From Rhodopirellula sp. SM50 (GTDB lineage: Bacteria > Planctomycetota > Planctomycetia > Pirellulales > Pirellulaceae), in the NCBI RefSeq assembly GCF_002289565.1, contig NZ_NTFY01000030.1, positions 62,001-126,000 of the forward strand: a DNA stretch of 64,000 bases, given 5' to 3'. Positions within the stretch are counted from its first letter, which is position 1. Each line of letters opens with the position of its first letter. Positions 8,940 through 16,918 of the stretch are shown here, in pieces. A program made the position numbers and the translations under genes. The notes beneath the pieces were generated by a model that searched no databases, had not been told where the DNA came from, and saw only the letters and a program-made list of their open reading frames with translations.

Positions 8940-9273
8940 GGCAGTTTCCTTTGCCGATACCGGCGAGAGAGGGTGAGAAACTCGTCAAGGCTGTCACATC
9001 CTTGTACGCGGCATTGAAGTGATGCAGGAATTGTGCCAATCGCCGAAGCAAAATCCGACCATTTGCCTTAACCTGTTACCAGACAATCCGTTACGTCAAA
9101 CAGCGTGTCGGGACGCCGGATTCTGTCGTCTACCAAATTGGAAGACTTTACACCGATTTGAAAGATTGACGCGCAAGTGAGAATCATTAAACTTCTCTGT
9201 TGTTGAGAATCACTTTCAACACCGCGCAGTTTTGACGTCCCTCCTTCGCCCGCGTCATCTATCCAGGTTTCTG
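8940..9273. other. divergent intergenic region, no gene seen
   Basis: This 334-base gap separates csrA (minus) from the small hypothetical gene (plus). It is less GC-rich than its surroundings and should hold both promoters, but I cannot point to a confident -35/-10 pair. No hairpin or repeat family member was found. Confidence 0.4.
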
Positions 9274-9549
9274 ATGAATTCGATGATTCTGAACGTCTTC
9301 CCCAGCGATTCCGGCGACCAGCGATTGGTGCTCGCACGCGAAAGCGATAGCGACGGCTCCAGCACCCTGGTACTCCGCCAAGAAAGTCGCTCACCGCACG
9401 TCGGCTGGTTTGTGCAAAGCCGAATTGCGATCGAGCCGAATCAGGTTGCGGCGTTGAAGATGACGCTGACCAGCAACCTGGTGAAGGAAGCGTTGCCGGC
9501 CGACGAGACGCCCGCGGTGTTGAGCTTTCGCTCCGCCATGGCGGGTTAG
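9274..9549 (+). CDS. small hypothetical protein
   Basis: Ninety-one residues from ATG 9274 (MNSMILNVFPSDSGDQR), preceded by CAGG at a workable distance; a TTG at 9232 is the alternative start. The composition is that of a soluble globular protein. There is no signal peptide, membrane segment or metal motif. The product is not recognised. It lies alone between csrA and a repeat cluster. Confidence 0.55.
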   Translation: MNSMILNVFPSDSGDQRLVLARESDSDGSSTLVLRQESRSPHVGWFVQSRIAIEPNQVAALKMTLTSNLVKEALPADETPAVLSFRSAMAG

Positions 9550-9625
9550 TGGTGCGTCAACTTTTTAACTTAGGGTGCGTGCCCCGAATGGCACGGGCAA
9601 GAGTGTTGGTGTGCAGGCTTTAGCC

Positions 9626-9760
9626 CAATACCGCTAAGTTAACATGAATGAGGGGGCCCGGACGCTGGCGCGAACCGGCTGATATCAAACGAATATCAGC
9701 CGTTTGGCGCGAGCCTACGGGCCCTCATCTGAAGAAACGACGCTTTACTTAGCGGTATTG
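9626..9760. mobile_element. possible MITE-like insertion in a family C repeat
   Basis: A 135-base segment begins CAATACCGCTAAGT (9626-9639) and ends ACTTAGCGGTATTG (9747-9760), a perfect 14-base terminal inverted repeat. It is bounded by two copies of GGCTTTAGCC (9616-9625 and 9761-9770). The copy at 47918 has this site once, without the insert. It encodes nothing and contains a family B hairpin. The bounding decamer is itself nearly palindromic, so the duplication could instead be part of a longer inverted repeat. Confidence 0.5.
9651..9726. repeat. family B hairpin
   Basis: The arms GGGCCCGGACGCTGGCGCG (from 9654) and CGTTTGGCGCGAGCCTACGG (toward 9720) are imperfect inverted copies around a GATATC..GATATC centre. 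The same arms occur at 50167-50249 but in swapped order. Confidence 0.75.
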
Positions 9761-9867
9761 GGCTTTAGCCGCCCACTGTTGCTGCGTCACAGCGACCGGG
9801 AATCGCCTAAAGGCTAACACCAACGGTTGCTGGATCCCTGCTTGAGCCTGGGGCTTCGACAACGGTG

Positions 9868-11376
9868 CTAGTCTGCCAGTTGCGACTCGAGCTGTTGCAG
9901 TTGGTCGCGAAGCCGTTGAATCTCGGCTCGAACTGTTTCGTCTGTCTTGCTTTTCTGTGGCGCAGGTTCCTTTGCCGCGGGAAGCAATTCCGGCTCAGCG
10001 GCCTGTTTCGCCTGATCAGCTGGCGGATCCGTCGTGTCGGAGGGTGCTGGGGAGGATGGGGCGGACTGGCCGAACATGCCGCCGAGCACCGAACCGAGGC
10101 CGCCGACCAATGAATCGCTGGGGGCGGGCGTGGGGCCGGTGGCGTCCGTCGCTCGGCCCGCGACCGCTGATCCATCATCGGATCGCAGCGACAGCGTGGC
10201 GTTGACCAGACGATTGTCTCGGATCAATTGCAGATCCACGGAGGCGTCAGCCGGAGCGAGCGCCAGCAAGTCGAACAGACGCTGGGTGTCGGAAACCATT
10301 TTGCTGTCAATCGCGACGATGCGGTCTTCGGTTTTCAGGCCGGCCTTGTCCGCCGGCGACCCAGGCTGAATCTCCATCACTTGGACACCGCGTCGGCCGG
10401 GCACATCGCGAACCTCCGCGCCAATCTTCGGCCGCGCCGCAGTCTCTGCCGCAGTCGGTGTGGCGGCCTGGATGGGCACGGGGATCGAATTTCCGCCCGA
10501 TGTCGCAGGGCCGGCGGCGGGCGATTTCGTCCGTCCGCCGGTCGGGGCCGAGCTGGTGCCGGGCTTGGCAACCAACGTGATATCAAGGTCACTGACTTGT
10601 CCGCCCCGCCCGATCCGCAAGCGTACCCGGTCACCGGGCTGATGGGCGGCGACTTGACCGACCAAGGCGGCAACCGATGGCGTGGGCACCCCGTCGATGG
10701 CAAAGATGAAGTCGCCGACGCGCAGCCCGTCTCGGTCGGCCCGGGAATGGCTGGCGAATTCGGTGATTTGAACACCCGGGTAGCCCGGATCGGCGTCAAT
10801 CGCCTTGATGCCGATCGATGCAGCGGTGCCGGCAGGTGCCGCTGCCGGACCACTTTCGTCGTCGAAGTCGAGCGGCGAGAGAATCGAGCGACCGAACGAA
10901 TTGGAACGCGGGGCAGCGGGAGCGTCGGCCTGGGGCTGCGTCTCAGCCCCCGCTTGTCGGACGCCGTCGGGCCCGACGGCCGGCGTCGGACGGACAGCCG
11001 GTGCCGGCGGCGGGGTGACCGACGGAATGCGACTGACTCCACCGCCGCCCGGACGAGCCAGGGCGCGATAGCGTGCCCGCGGATTCGCTTGGTCGGTTCG
11101 GCTGGCGGCGGCGGGATTCTGAGCCGATCCGTTTGCCGGATTGCCGGCACCGGGCTGGTTTCCGGCGCCAGACTGATTTCTGGCGCCGGGCAGGGGTCGA
11201 GCCGGCAAGTCGTTGTTGGTGGCTTCGCCGTCTCGCGGTTGCAGTTGATCTTGGACCAGCGGCACAATCCGACTTCGCAGCCGTTGCAGCAGTCCTTGTC
11301 CACGGGCATCGTCGGCGAAACAGGTGGCGGAGACGATCAGCGTGGTGATGGTCAGCAGGGAAGTCAGTGAACGCAT
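9868..11376 (-). CDS. secreted double-PDZ domain protein
   Basis: Exported scaffold-type protein, 502 residues. An N-terminal signal peptide (LTSLLTITTLIVSATCFA) is followed by a Pro/Ala/Gly-rich, probably disordered stretch with repeated 'GAGNQPGAGN' pieces. Two PDZ domains follow: one with PGVQITEFASHSRADRDGL and GDFIFAIDGVPT, the other with GVQVMEIQPGSPADKAGL and DRIVAIDSKMV. The C terminus is a short coiled coil (EIQRLRDQLQQLESQLAD). There is no protease domain, so it is not DegP; it probably anchors or presents partners in the periplasm. It is divergent from the flagellar-like unit, and no functional link is visible. Confidence 0.85.
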   Translation of the reverse strand: MRSLTSLLTITTLIVSATCFADDARGQGLLQRLRSRIVPLVQDQLQPRDGEATNNDLPARPLPGARNQSGAGNQPGAGNPANGSAQNPAAASRTDQANPRARYRALARPGGGGVSRIPSVTPPPAPAVRPTPAVGPDGVRQAGAETQPQADAPAAPRSNSFGRSILSPLDFDDESGPAAAPAGTAASIGIKAIDADPGYPGVQITEFASHSRADRDGLRVGDFIFAIDGVPTPSVAALVGQVAAHQPGDRVRLRIGRGGQVSDLDITLVAKPGTSSAPTGGRTKSPAAGPATSGGNSIPVPIQAATPTAAETAARPKIGAEVRDVPGRRGVQVMEIQPGSPADKAGLKTEDRIVAIDSKMVSDTQRLFDLLALAPADASVDLQLIRDNRLVNATLSLRSDDGSAVAGRATDATGPTPAPSDSLVGGLGSVLGGMFGQSAPSSPAPSDTTDPPADQAKQAAEPELLPAAKEPAPQKSKTDETVRAEIQRLRDQLQQLESQLAD

Positions 11377-11703
11377 GGAAAGTTCGATTTTCTTGTGGGG
11401 CAGAGAGTGATGCAGTCAGAGACGCAGCTCTAGGGCCATCATACGCCTGATTGACAAAAAATCGAGGCGTCCGAGGGGAAGCGTCCCCCCGGCTTGTCGC
11501 TCGCGGTTGGACTTTGCCGGCCAATCCGCCTTGCGACCGCCGCCGAGAAAAGGCTATGCCGGTCCATTGTGGAGAACGACTTGAGTCATTCCGACGATTT
11601 TCCCTGTTTTTACTCAGGTGAGATCCATCGCCGGAGTCGATGGCGTGTCGCATCCCGCGGGTCGTCAAAATCATTTGAACATTCGATAAATGCGGAGGCC
11701 ACG
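11377..11703. other. divergent intergenic region, no gene seen
   Basis: This 327-base gap lies between the PDZ gene (minus) and the HATPase-like gene (plus). Only the Shine-Dalgarno GGAGG at 11694-11698 is clear. An open frame runs upstream to 11494 but shows no similarity in that part. The CGATAAA at 11684 is discussed under rejected items. Confidence 0.4.
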
Positions 11704-12126
11704 ATGGCCAAAGGATGGATGGAACCGGAACAGTGCAGGAACCTCTTGGTTCTTGTCGAGACTGTGACCGCACCGTTATTGATCCAACACCAAGCTCCGG
11801 TGTGCCTGGAATTGGACATCGACTTGGAAATCCCCATCCCCTGCGACCACCAACGCACGGCGGATCTGATCACGGCGCTCAGCAAGCAGGCGTTGGAGGC
11901 GATGCCTGACGGTGGCGATCTGATGATCACCGCTTGCCAGAGCGAATCGGGATTGGAGTTGGAGATCGCCGACAGCGGGACCGACGCGACCAAACGCGAG
12001 CGTCACCTGCCGATCGCGGCGGCGGCCATCAATGCGGAGCTGCAGTGGCAGAACTGCCCCCAGGGCGGAGTGGCTGTCACCATTGTGTTCCCATCGCAAT
12101 CATCCAGTAGTCGATTGGCAGCCTAA
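11704..12126 (+). CDS. degenerate HATPase-like protein leading the FliF/FliG unit
   Basis: A protein of 140 residues that resembles the ATP-binding domain of histidine kinases. LITALSKQALEAMPDGGDLMI aligns with the N-box region, and LELEIADSGTD with the G1 box. The invariant N-box Asn is missing, no G2 glycine loop is seen, and there is no H-box domain, so ATP binding is doubtful. ATG 11704 has GGAGG five bases upstream, which settles the start. Two bases separate it from fliF, so it is almost surely co-transcribed with fliF and the FliG-like gene. It could be a regulatory or structural partner of the M-ring; the function is unknown. Confidence 0.7.
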   Translation: MAKGWMEPEQCRNLLVLVETVTAPLLIQHQAPVCLELDIDLEIPIPCDHQRTADLITALSKQALEAMPDGGDLMITACQSESGLELEIADSGTDATKRERHLPIAAAAINAELQWQNCPQGGVAVTIVFPSQSSSSRLAA

Positions 12127-12128
12127 GC

Positions 12129-13583
12129 GTGTTGCGTCAGCGGACCGAACGATTCAAATCCCATCTCGACACCGTCCCGCCTCTCTCCGGGGCGTCGGCT
12201 CTGTCACGAGCGGTCGCCTGTGTGATCGCGGGGCTGCTGATTGTCGGTGGAATCTACTACATCGCTCCCGCCGGTTCGACCGAAACCATGGAGCCGCTCT
12301 TTGGCGGGAAGGTGCTCCGGGAGATGGAACTCAGTCAAGTCGAGTTCGCGTTCAGCAAAGCGGGCTTGAGCGATTGGCGGCGCGAAGACGGACGGATGTT
12401 GATCCCGCGTGAGACCCGGCACGAATATTTGGCGGCGCTCGAACAAGCCTCCGCCCATCCCTACGCCTTGCAAAGCAGCGTCGAAGAGGCGCTCGGTGAG
12501 GCACCGTATTTCGAATCGGAATCGGCCCGACGAACGCGCCATCAATATGCCAAGGCACGCGACCTGGGAAAAAAAATCGCGGCCTTTGACGACATCCTCT
12601 GGGCCAGTGTCGACTATGACGAGCAATCCGCCGGTGGATTCGACGGCCGCACGATCCAATCCGCCAGCGTGCTGCTGGTCTCGGACAGCGGCAAACCGAT
12701 TGCACCGGGACGGATCAGCATGATCCAGAACCTTGTCGCCGGTGCCTACGCCGGCATGGCAGCGGACCAGGTGACGGTCACGGACACGTCGGCGCGGAAA
12801 ACGTACAACGGATCGGACGATCCATTGACCCGCCAACAGCGTCAAGCGGAGTACGAATTGGAACAACGCCTGACCGAACTGCTGGGCGGTTATCGCGGGC
12901 TGCACATCGCGGCGCGATCGGTGTTCTGCGAGTCGGGCGACGGCAAACCGATCGCGCTGTCCAAGTCGATTCACAAGGAATCGACATCGGGCGAGTTTCA
13001 AATGCGTGTTTCAGTCGGTGTGCCCGAAAGCCAGTTCCACGCCCAATGGGTCAACGACTATCGGTCGCAACATCCCGAGAGTGCCTTGCCGCTGGCGCCG
13101 ACCCAAGCACAATTCGATGGCGTTCGCGCCAAAGTCATGGACAATATTCGTGATGCGGTCAAACCGTTGGTGGCGAGCGATGCCGACAGCGACGAACAAA
13201 CGGTGCGCGTCTGGAGCTTCCCGGATCCCGACAAGACGCCCAAGTATCCATCACCGGTCGATTCGGTCGGTCGGTGGGCCGGCATGATCGGTCCGCTACA
13301 AGCCAATCCGGTGCTGGCGATTTCGCTGGGCAGCCTGTTATTGATCGCCAGCGTGCTTGCCATCGCCACCATGCGAATGCGACTGCGAAATCCTTCGATG
13401 ACGGCGTCATCGATCGCAGAAATGCCAACCAGCAACCCCTCACCGCGACACCCCGATCGGCCGGCCAAGCCCCCGTCCAACGCGGCCGATACCACGATGC
13501 GAGACGACTTGGCCGAAATGGTCGAATCCAACCCCGAACTGGCCGCCCAGATCGTCCACAGCTGGATGGCCGACGCCGCCTGA
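12129..13583 (+). CDS. fliF: flagellar M-ring protein FliF
   Basis: FliF forms the membrane ring that anchors the flagellar rotor and export gate. This 484-residue protein has the family layout. A transmembrane helix lies near residues 27-47 (VACVIAGLLIVGGIYYI), then the FliF motif PLFGGKVLREMELSQVEFAF and the ring-building domain (SASVLLVSDSGKPIAP..MIQNLVAGAYAGM..QVTVTD). A second membrane helix lies near 395-415, and the C-terminal tail DLAEMVESNPELAAQIVHSW corresponds to the FliG-binding helix. It is shorter than the usual ~550 residues. The start is GTG 12129. It is followed by a FliG-like gene, which supports the call. Confidence 0.82.
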   Translation: MLRQRTERFKSHLDTVPPLSGASALSRAVACVIAGLLIVGGIYYIAPAGSTETMEPLFGGKVLREMELSQVEFAFSKAGLSDWRREDGRMLIPRETRHEYLAALEQASAHPYALQSSVEEALGEAPYFESESARRTRHQYAKARDLGKKIAAFDDILWASVDYDEQSAGGFDGRTIQSASVLLVSDSGKPIAPGRISMIQNLVAGAYAGMAADQVTVTDTSARKTYNGSDDPLTRQQRQAEYELEQRLTELLGGYRGLHIAARSVFCESGDGKPIALSKSIHKESTSGEFQMRVSVGVPESQFHAQWVNDYRSQHPESALPLAPTQAQFDGVRAKVMDNIRDAVKPLVASDADSDEQTVRVWSFPDPDKTPKYPSPVDSVGRWAGMIGPLQANPVLAISLGSLLLIASVLAIATMRMRLRNPSMTASSIAEMPTSNPSPRHPDRPAKPPSNAADTTMRDDLAEMVESNPELAAQIVHSWMADAA

Positions 13584-13646
13584 GCGGGTTTGACGTCTGC
13601 CGACGGTGACCGATCCATCCAATGACCCGACCCATCCACCCAGTCC

Positions 13647-14693
13647 ATGATCACCCCGACCGAAACACACTCCGGCACCCCAGCCGATCGCGGCGATTCG
13701 ATCCGCCAGATCGCCATCTTGTTGCACACGCTGCCACGTCGGACCCACCGCGTCCTGCTGGGACAACTGGGCAACGATGACAAACAACGCATCGCCCAAG
13801 AGATGTCGGCGATGGGTGAAATCGACGCGATGGAGCAGGTCCATGTCATGAAGCGGATGCGCGACGAGCTGCAGACCGAAACCAGCCGCGTCGAAAAAGT
13901 GGAATCGGAGATTCAGGACGAGATTCAAATCGGCCGCGCCAGAGTCTCACCCAAACGATCCAAATCGATCTATCGAGGTACCGATGCCGTCGCCGACACG
14001 GCTGCAGATTTTCAACGCGAAAGCGGCCTTGGCCAATCGTCTGCGGTGGAATCAGTCGCGGTCGAAGGGCCGCCCGCGGAGCACACTGAGCCTGCTAAAG
14101 CCACTGAGCCCACGAGAGTCACTGATTACCCAGAGCAATCCCACACCGATGCCGCGACTGCGGCGATGCCGCCGAACCGTGAATCGGCCGAACGCATGTT
14201 TGCTCAATTTCATCAGACACAGGCCGCCGGAGTGTTGCCGTCGGCGCTGCGGCAAAACGAAAGCCGCCCGTCCCGGCAACCGCAAGACGACGCGTCGGGC
14301 CAGGGTCCCGTTGTGTTGCCAATCAATGATAGACGGTACGCGGTGGACGCCCCACGCGCCGACGAAGCAGACGCCTACGCCGAAGAAATGCTGTGTCATC
14401 CGGCGGAATTGGCCGAGCGTGTCGATCGATTCTTGACGCAACTGCCGCCCCAAGAGCTTTGCCGTGCACTCGGGATGGTGTCGACCAAACAAGCATTCTT
14501 GGTCTTGTGCGGTTTGCCCAACGAGACCGCCGAAACCGTTCTCGACATGTTGCCGCGACGGCAATCACGCAAAGTACGCAGCGACATGCGGCGGATGGGA
14601 CAACTGCAGCTTTCCGATATCGACGCCGCGAAACAAATTGTCGCGCAAATCGCCCTTCGATTCACACAACAGTCGACCTCGTTCGCGGCATAA
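13647..14693 (+). CDS. FliG-like rotor protein with divergent middle region
   Basis: FliG links the M-ring to the switch and to the stators. The N-terminal ~75 residues (DSIRQIAILLHTLPRRTHRVLL, then IAQEMSAMGEI) fit the FliF-binding domain. The last ~90 residues (VDRFLTQLPPQELCRAL, then LPRRQSRKVRSDMRRMG and DIDAAKQIVAQIA) fit the FliG C-terminal torque domain. Between them lie about 170 residues of Ser/Ala/Glu-rich sequence with no armadillo-like middle domain. It starts 63 bases after fliF on the same strand. Whether it is the working FliG or a paralogue cannot be told from this window. Confidence 0.72.
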   Translation: MITPTETHSGTPADRGDSIRQIAILLHTLPRRTHRVLLGQLGNDDKQRIAQEMSAMGEIDAMEQVHVMKRMRDELQTETSRVEKVESEIQDEIQIGRARVSPKRSKSIYRGTDAVADTAADFQRESGLGQSSAVESVAVEGPPAEHTEPAKATEPTRVTDYPEQSHTDAATAAMPPNRESAERMFAQFHQTQAAGVLPSALRQNESRPSRQPQDDASGQGPVVLPINDRRYAVDAPRADEADAYAEEMLCHPAELAERVDRFLTQLPPQELCRALGMVSTKQAFLVLCGLPNETAETVLDMLPRRQSRKVRSDMRRMGQLQLSDIDAAKQIVAQIALRFTQQSTSFAA

Positions 14694-14780
14694 AAGTGGA
14701 GTAAGCTTCCAGCTTGCCATGGGTAAGCTGCAAGTTTACTCTCAGTGCCACCTCCTTTGACGCCAAGCGGAATGTTGTTG

Positions 14781-14858
14781 TTAGCGGTAGGGCGCGAGCC
14801 CTCCGGTCTGTCACGGTGTTTTTGAAGCGCGACCGGACGGCTGGCGCCGTTCCGCTAA
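14781..14858. repeat. family A palindromic repeat, short form
   Basis: A 78-base hairpin element. It begins TTAGCGGTAGGGCGCGAGCC and closes with ACCGGACGGCTGGCGCCGTT..CCGCTAA. The right arm has several mismatches to the family. It lies in the open frame upstream of the M28 peptidase, which argues against a start upstream of it. Confidence 0.75.
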
Positions 14859-14920
14859 CACCTCGAGACGCCAAAGGTGTTGACATTGAGCGTACGCCAC
14901 TGGGGGAAGGAGATTCAGGT

Positions 14921-16639
14921 TTGACACGCGACGCGTCACAGTTCGGTCGACGAATCATCGTCTCGACGTTGACGTTGGGCCTTTCCATCTTCTTGGGTTG
15001 GTACCACTATCGCGGGCCTGCACCGTTGGGGGCAGATGCCCCGGTCGGTCTGCCGTCGGCGGCGAGGATGCGCGCAACGCTGGTTGAATTGTTGGGTGAT
15101 CCCCCACAGAAACACACGACGGGCACCGCGGCCGGCGAAGCGTTTTTGCAACGCCTGGAACAAAAGCTCGATGGCTACGAGGTCTCGACCCGGCGGATCG
15201 AAATCGTTTTCGACCCCGACCGCCAGGATCGGCATCCCAAAGGACGCATCGATCTGTTGCCGCCCGACCCGGTGCTGAAGAACCTGTGGGTCACCATCGA
15301 AGGCTCGGACCCTTCGCTGGCACCCATCTTGGTTGCCACCCACCATGACTCCTGCCGCTGGGGCCCCGGCGCCGGTGACGCCGGGTCGGCGGTGGTCGCC
15401 TTGGTCGAACACATTCGCGTGCTGGCAAAGACGCCACCGATCCACACCACCCATTACCTGTTTACCGATGGAGAGGAATTCGGGTTGCTGGGCGCCTACG
15501 CGATCGCGGCCCAGGACTCGCTGCCGTTCGCCACACCGATGTTCGTCTTGAACTTCGATGCCCGGGGCAGCAGCGGCGGCATCCCGATGTTCGAAACGCA
15601 TTCCGGCAATCACGCTTGGGTCAGCGTGCTGATCGACGATCTGGCGCGGCCCAAGATCACGTCCTCGCTGGCCGTCACCGTCTATCGAATGCTCCCCAAC
15701 GCGACCGACTTCAATGCCTGGCATGGCAAACTGGGTCTGCCCGGATTCAACTATGCGGTCATCGGGGGCGCCCATCGTTATCACCAAGTGGACGATACGC
15801 CGGCCAACCTGAGCGATCGAACACTGCAACACATGGGGGCGCATCTGTTCTCGATGCACCGCGCCGTCGATCGATTACCCGCCGACGTGTTGCAACGCGT
15901 GCAGCAGGCATCCACGCAGCCGGATGCCGACAATGCCGTGTTCTTTGATCTGTATGGTTTGACCGTGATCCACTTCAGCGAGGGTGTGCAGAAGGTGTTG
16001 GCGCTGATCGCGGTCGTTTTGATCGGTACGGTTTGTCTGCGTCAACGGCAGGGGCAGCTTTGGCGACGTTTGCCGCGCCATTTGCTCAATACGCTGTTGG
16101 CGGTCCTGGTCGGTCTGGCTGTCGGCTTGGCAATCCGATTCGCATTGCTGACCACGCCGTGGAACGCAGTCAGATACACGCCGATTGATTTGCCGGCGGG
16201 GCTGTTCACGATCGCCGCGTCCTTTCTGGCCGCGACATTCCTGCTGGAGTGGCTGGTATCGCGATCATCAGCAGAAGAATTCAAATTGGTCAGCGATTGG
16301 ATTTGGCTGGTGACCGCCGCATTGGGCTCCACGTTGGCCTTTGGGCTGCCCGGCGGCGGCTACCTGTTGGTCTTGCCCAGTCTCGCGTACGCCATGGTTC
16401 GCAGTGTGACGGCCAATGTAAATCTGGCGGCCTGGTCGGGCTGGCTGGTTGCGATTGTGCTGGCTGGACCGTTGCTGGTGTTGCTGGTCCAAGCACTGGG
16501 GCCGTGGCGGCAACCGCTGTACGCCGTAGGGGCCAGTTTGCTGGCGGTCCTGGCGATGACAACCTGGGTGACGCGGATACGAAAAAAGGCGAGGCCGATT
16601 CCGAAGAACCGACCCCGCCTCGCACGGGGGGACGCTTAA
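14921..16639 (+). CDS. M28 family membrane-anchored metallopeptidase
   Basis: Zinc aminopeptidase-like protein, 572 residues from TTG 14921, which has GGAAGGAG eight bases upstream. The open frame reaches back to 14714, but that part would translate a dispersed repeat. An N-terminal membrane helix (IIVSTLTLGLSIFLGWY) is followed by an M28 catalytic domain with all expected ligands: HHD at 141-143, GAGDAGSA, the DGEE catalytic glutamate pair, NFDARG, and YHQVDDTP. The C-terminal third has several hydrophobic membrane spans. M28 enzymes of this shape include glutaminyl cyclase-like and Fxna-like proteins; peptide substrate unknown. The catalytic domain should face the periplasm. Confidence 0.87.
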   Translation: MTRDASQFGRRIIVSTLTLGLSIFLGWYHYRGPAPLGADAPVGLPSAARMRATLVELLGDPPQKHTTGTAAGEAFLQRLEQKLDGYEVSTRRIEIVFDPDRQDRHPKGRIDLLPPDPVLKNLWVTIEGSDPSLAPILVATHHDSCRWGPGAGDAGSAVVALVEHIRVLAKTPPIHTTHYLFTDGEEFGLLGAYAIAAQDSLPFATPMFVLNFDARGSSGGIPMFETHSGNHAWVSVLIDDLARPKITSSLAVTVYRMLPNATDFNAWHGKLGLPGFNYAVIGGAHRYHQVDDTPANLSDRTLQHMGAHLFSMHRAVDRLPADVLQRVQQASTQPDADNAVFFDLYGLTVIHFSEGVQKVLALIAVVLIGTVCLRQRQGQLWRRLPRHLLNTLLAVLVGLAVGLAIRFALLTTPWNAVRYTPIDLPAGLFTIAASFLAATFLLEWLVSRSSAEEFKLVSDWIWLVTAALGSTLAFGLPGGGYLLVLPSLAYAMVRSVTANVNLAAWSGWLVAIVLAGPLLVLLVQALGPWRQPLYAVGASLLAVLAMTTWVTRIRKKARPIPKNRPRLARGDA

Positions 16640-16825
16640 TATCTCGTTGTTGTGCTTGCTGCGTGTCGCGTCCCTCGCACACCTAGACATTAGTCCGATT
16701 CCGGCGGGTTCAACACAAAAGCTTCAGGAAAAGTCTCCTTTTGACCTTTCCGATCCCGGAAACGCGTCCGGTTGTTTCGGACGTAACGGTCCTAGCGGTT
16801 CGTCAACATTAAAACGTAGGGTGCC

Positions 16826-16903
16826 GCGGAAAAGGGGTCAGGTACCAAAAATGCGAAGCACCCTTCGGGCCATTTGGTTTTTGGTACCTGACCCCTTTTC
16901 CGC
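16826..16903. repeat. family D palindromic repeat, copy 1
   Basis: A 78-base element with 26-base perfect inverted arms. The left arm contains AAAAGGGGTCAGGTACC (from 16829) and the right arm is its complement ending in CCGC at 16903. A 26-base central segment includes TGCGAAGCACCCTTCGGG. The second copy at 51818 has the same arms and the centre in the opposite orientation. Confidence 0.9.
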
Positions 16904-16918
16904 TCCGCTAGCGGTTCG

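Larger units (their letters stand above)
9571..9826. repeat. family C palindromic repeat, interrupted copy
   Basis: The outer part reads GGCACGGGC..GTTGGTGTGCAGGCTTTAGCC on the left and GCCTAAAGGCTAACACCAACGG on the right (in two parts), the inverted arms of family C. Other copies are at 33256 (reversed), 45685 and 47918. Here the left arm is separated from the GCTGCGTCACAGCGACC core by an extra segment at 9626-9770. Confidence 0.8.
9550..9867. other. intergenic region filled by nested repeats
   Basis: The gap between the small hypothetical gene and the PDZ protein gene is almost entirely the family C repeat (9571-9826), the 135-base element interrupting it, and the family B hairpin inside that. 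No coding frame is convincing. Confidence 0.6.

Noticed and set aside
9571-9826. The palindromic cluster as a CRISPR array
   Set aside because: There are no regularly spaced direct repeats with unique spacers; the structure is nested inverted repeats.
10228-11370. A 380-codon open frame opposite the PDZ gene
   Set aside because: It is a shadow of the high-GC PDZ gene; its translation is Arg/Gly-rich without any domain.
11682-11690. CGATAAA near the HATPase-like gene as a flagellar FliA -10 box
   Set aside because: A TAAA-like -35 is not at the needed spacing, and the transcript would begin inside the ribosome site of the first gene.
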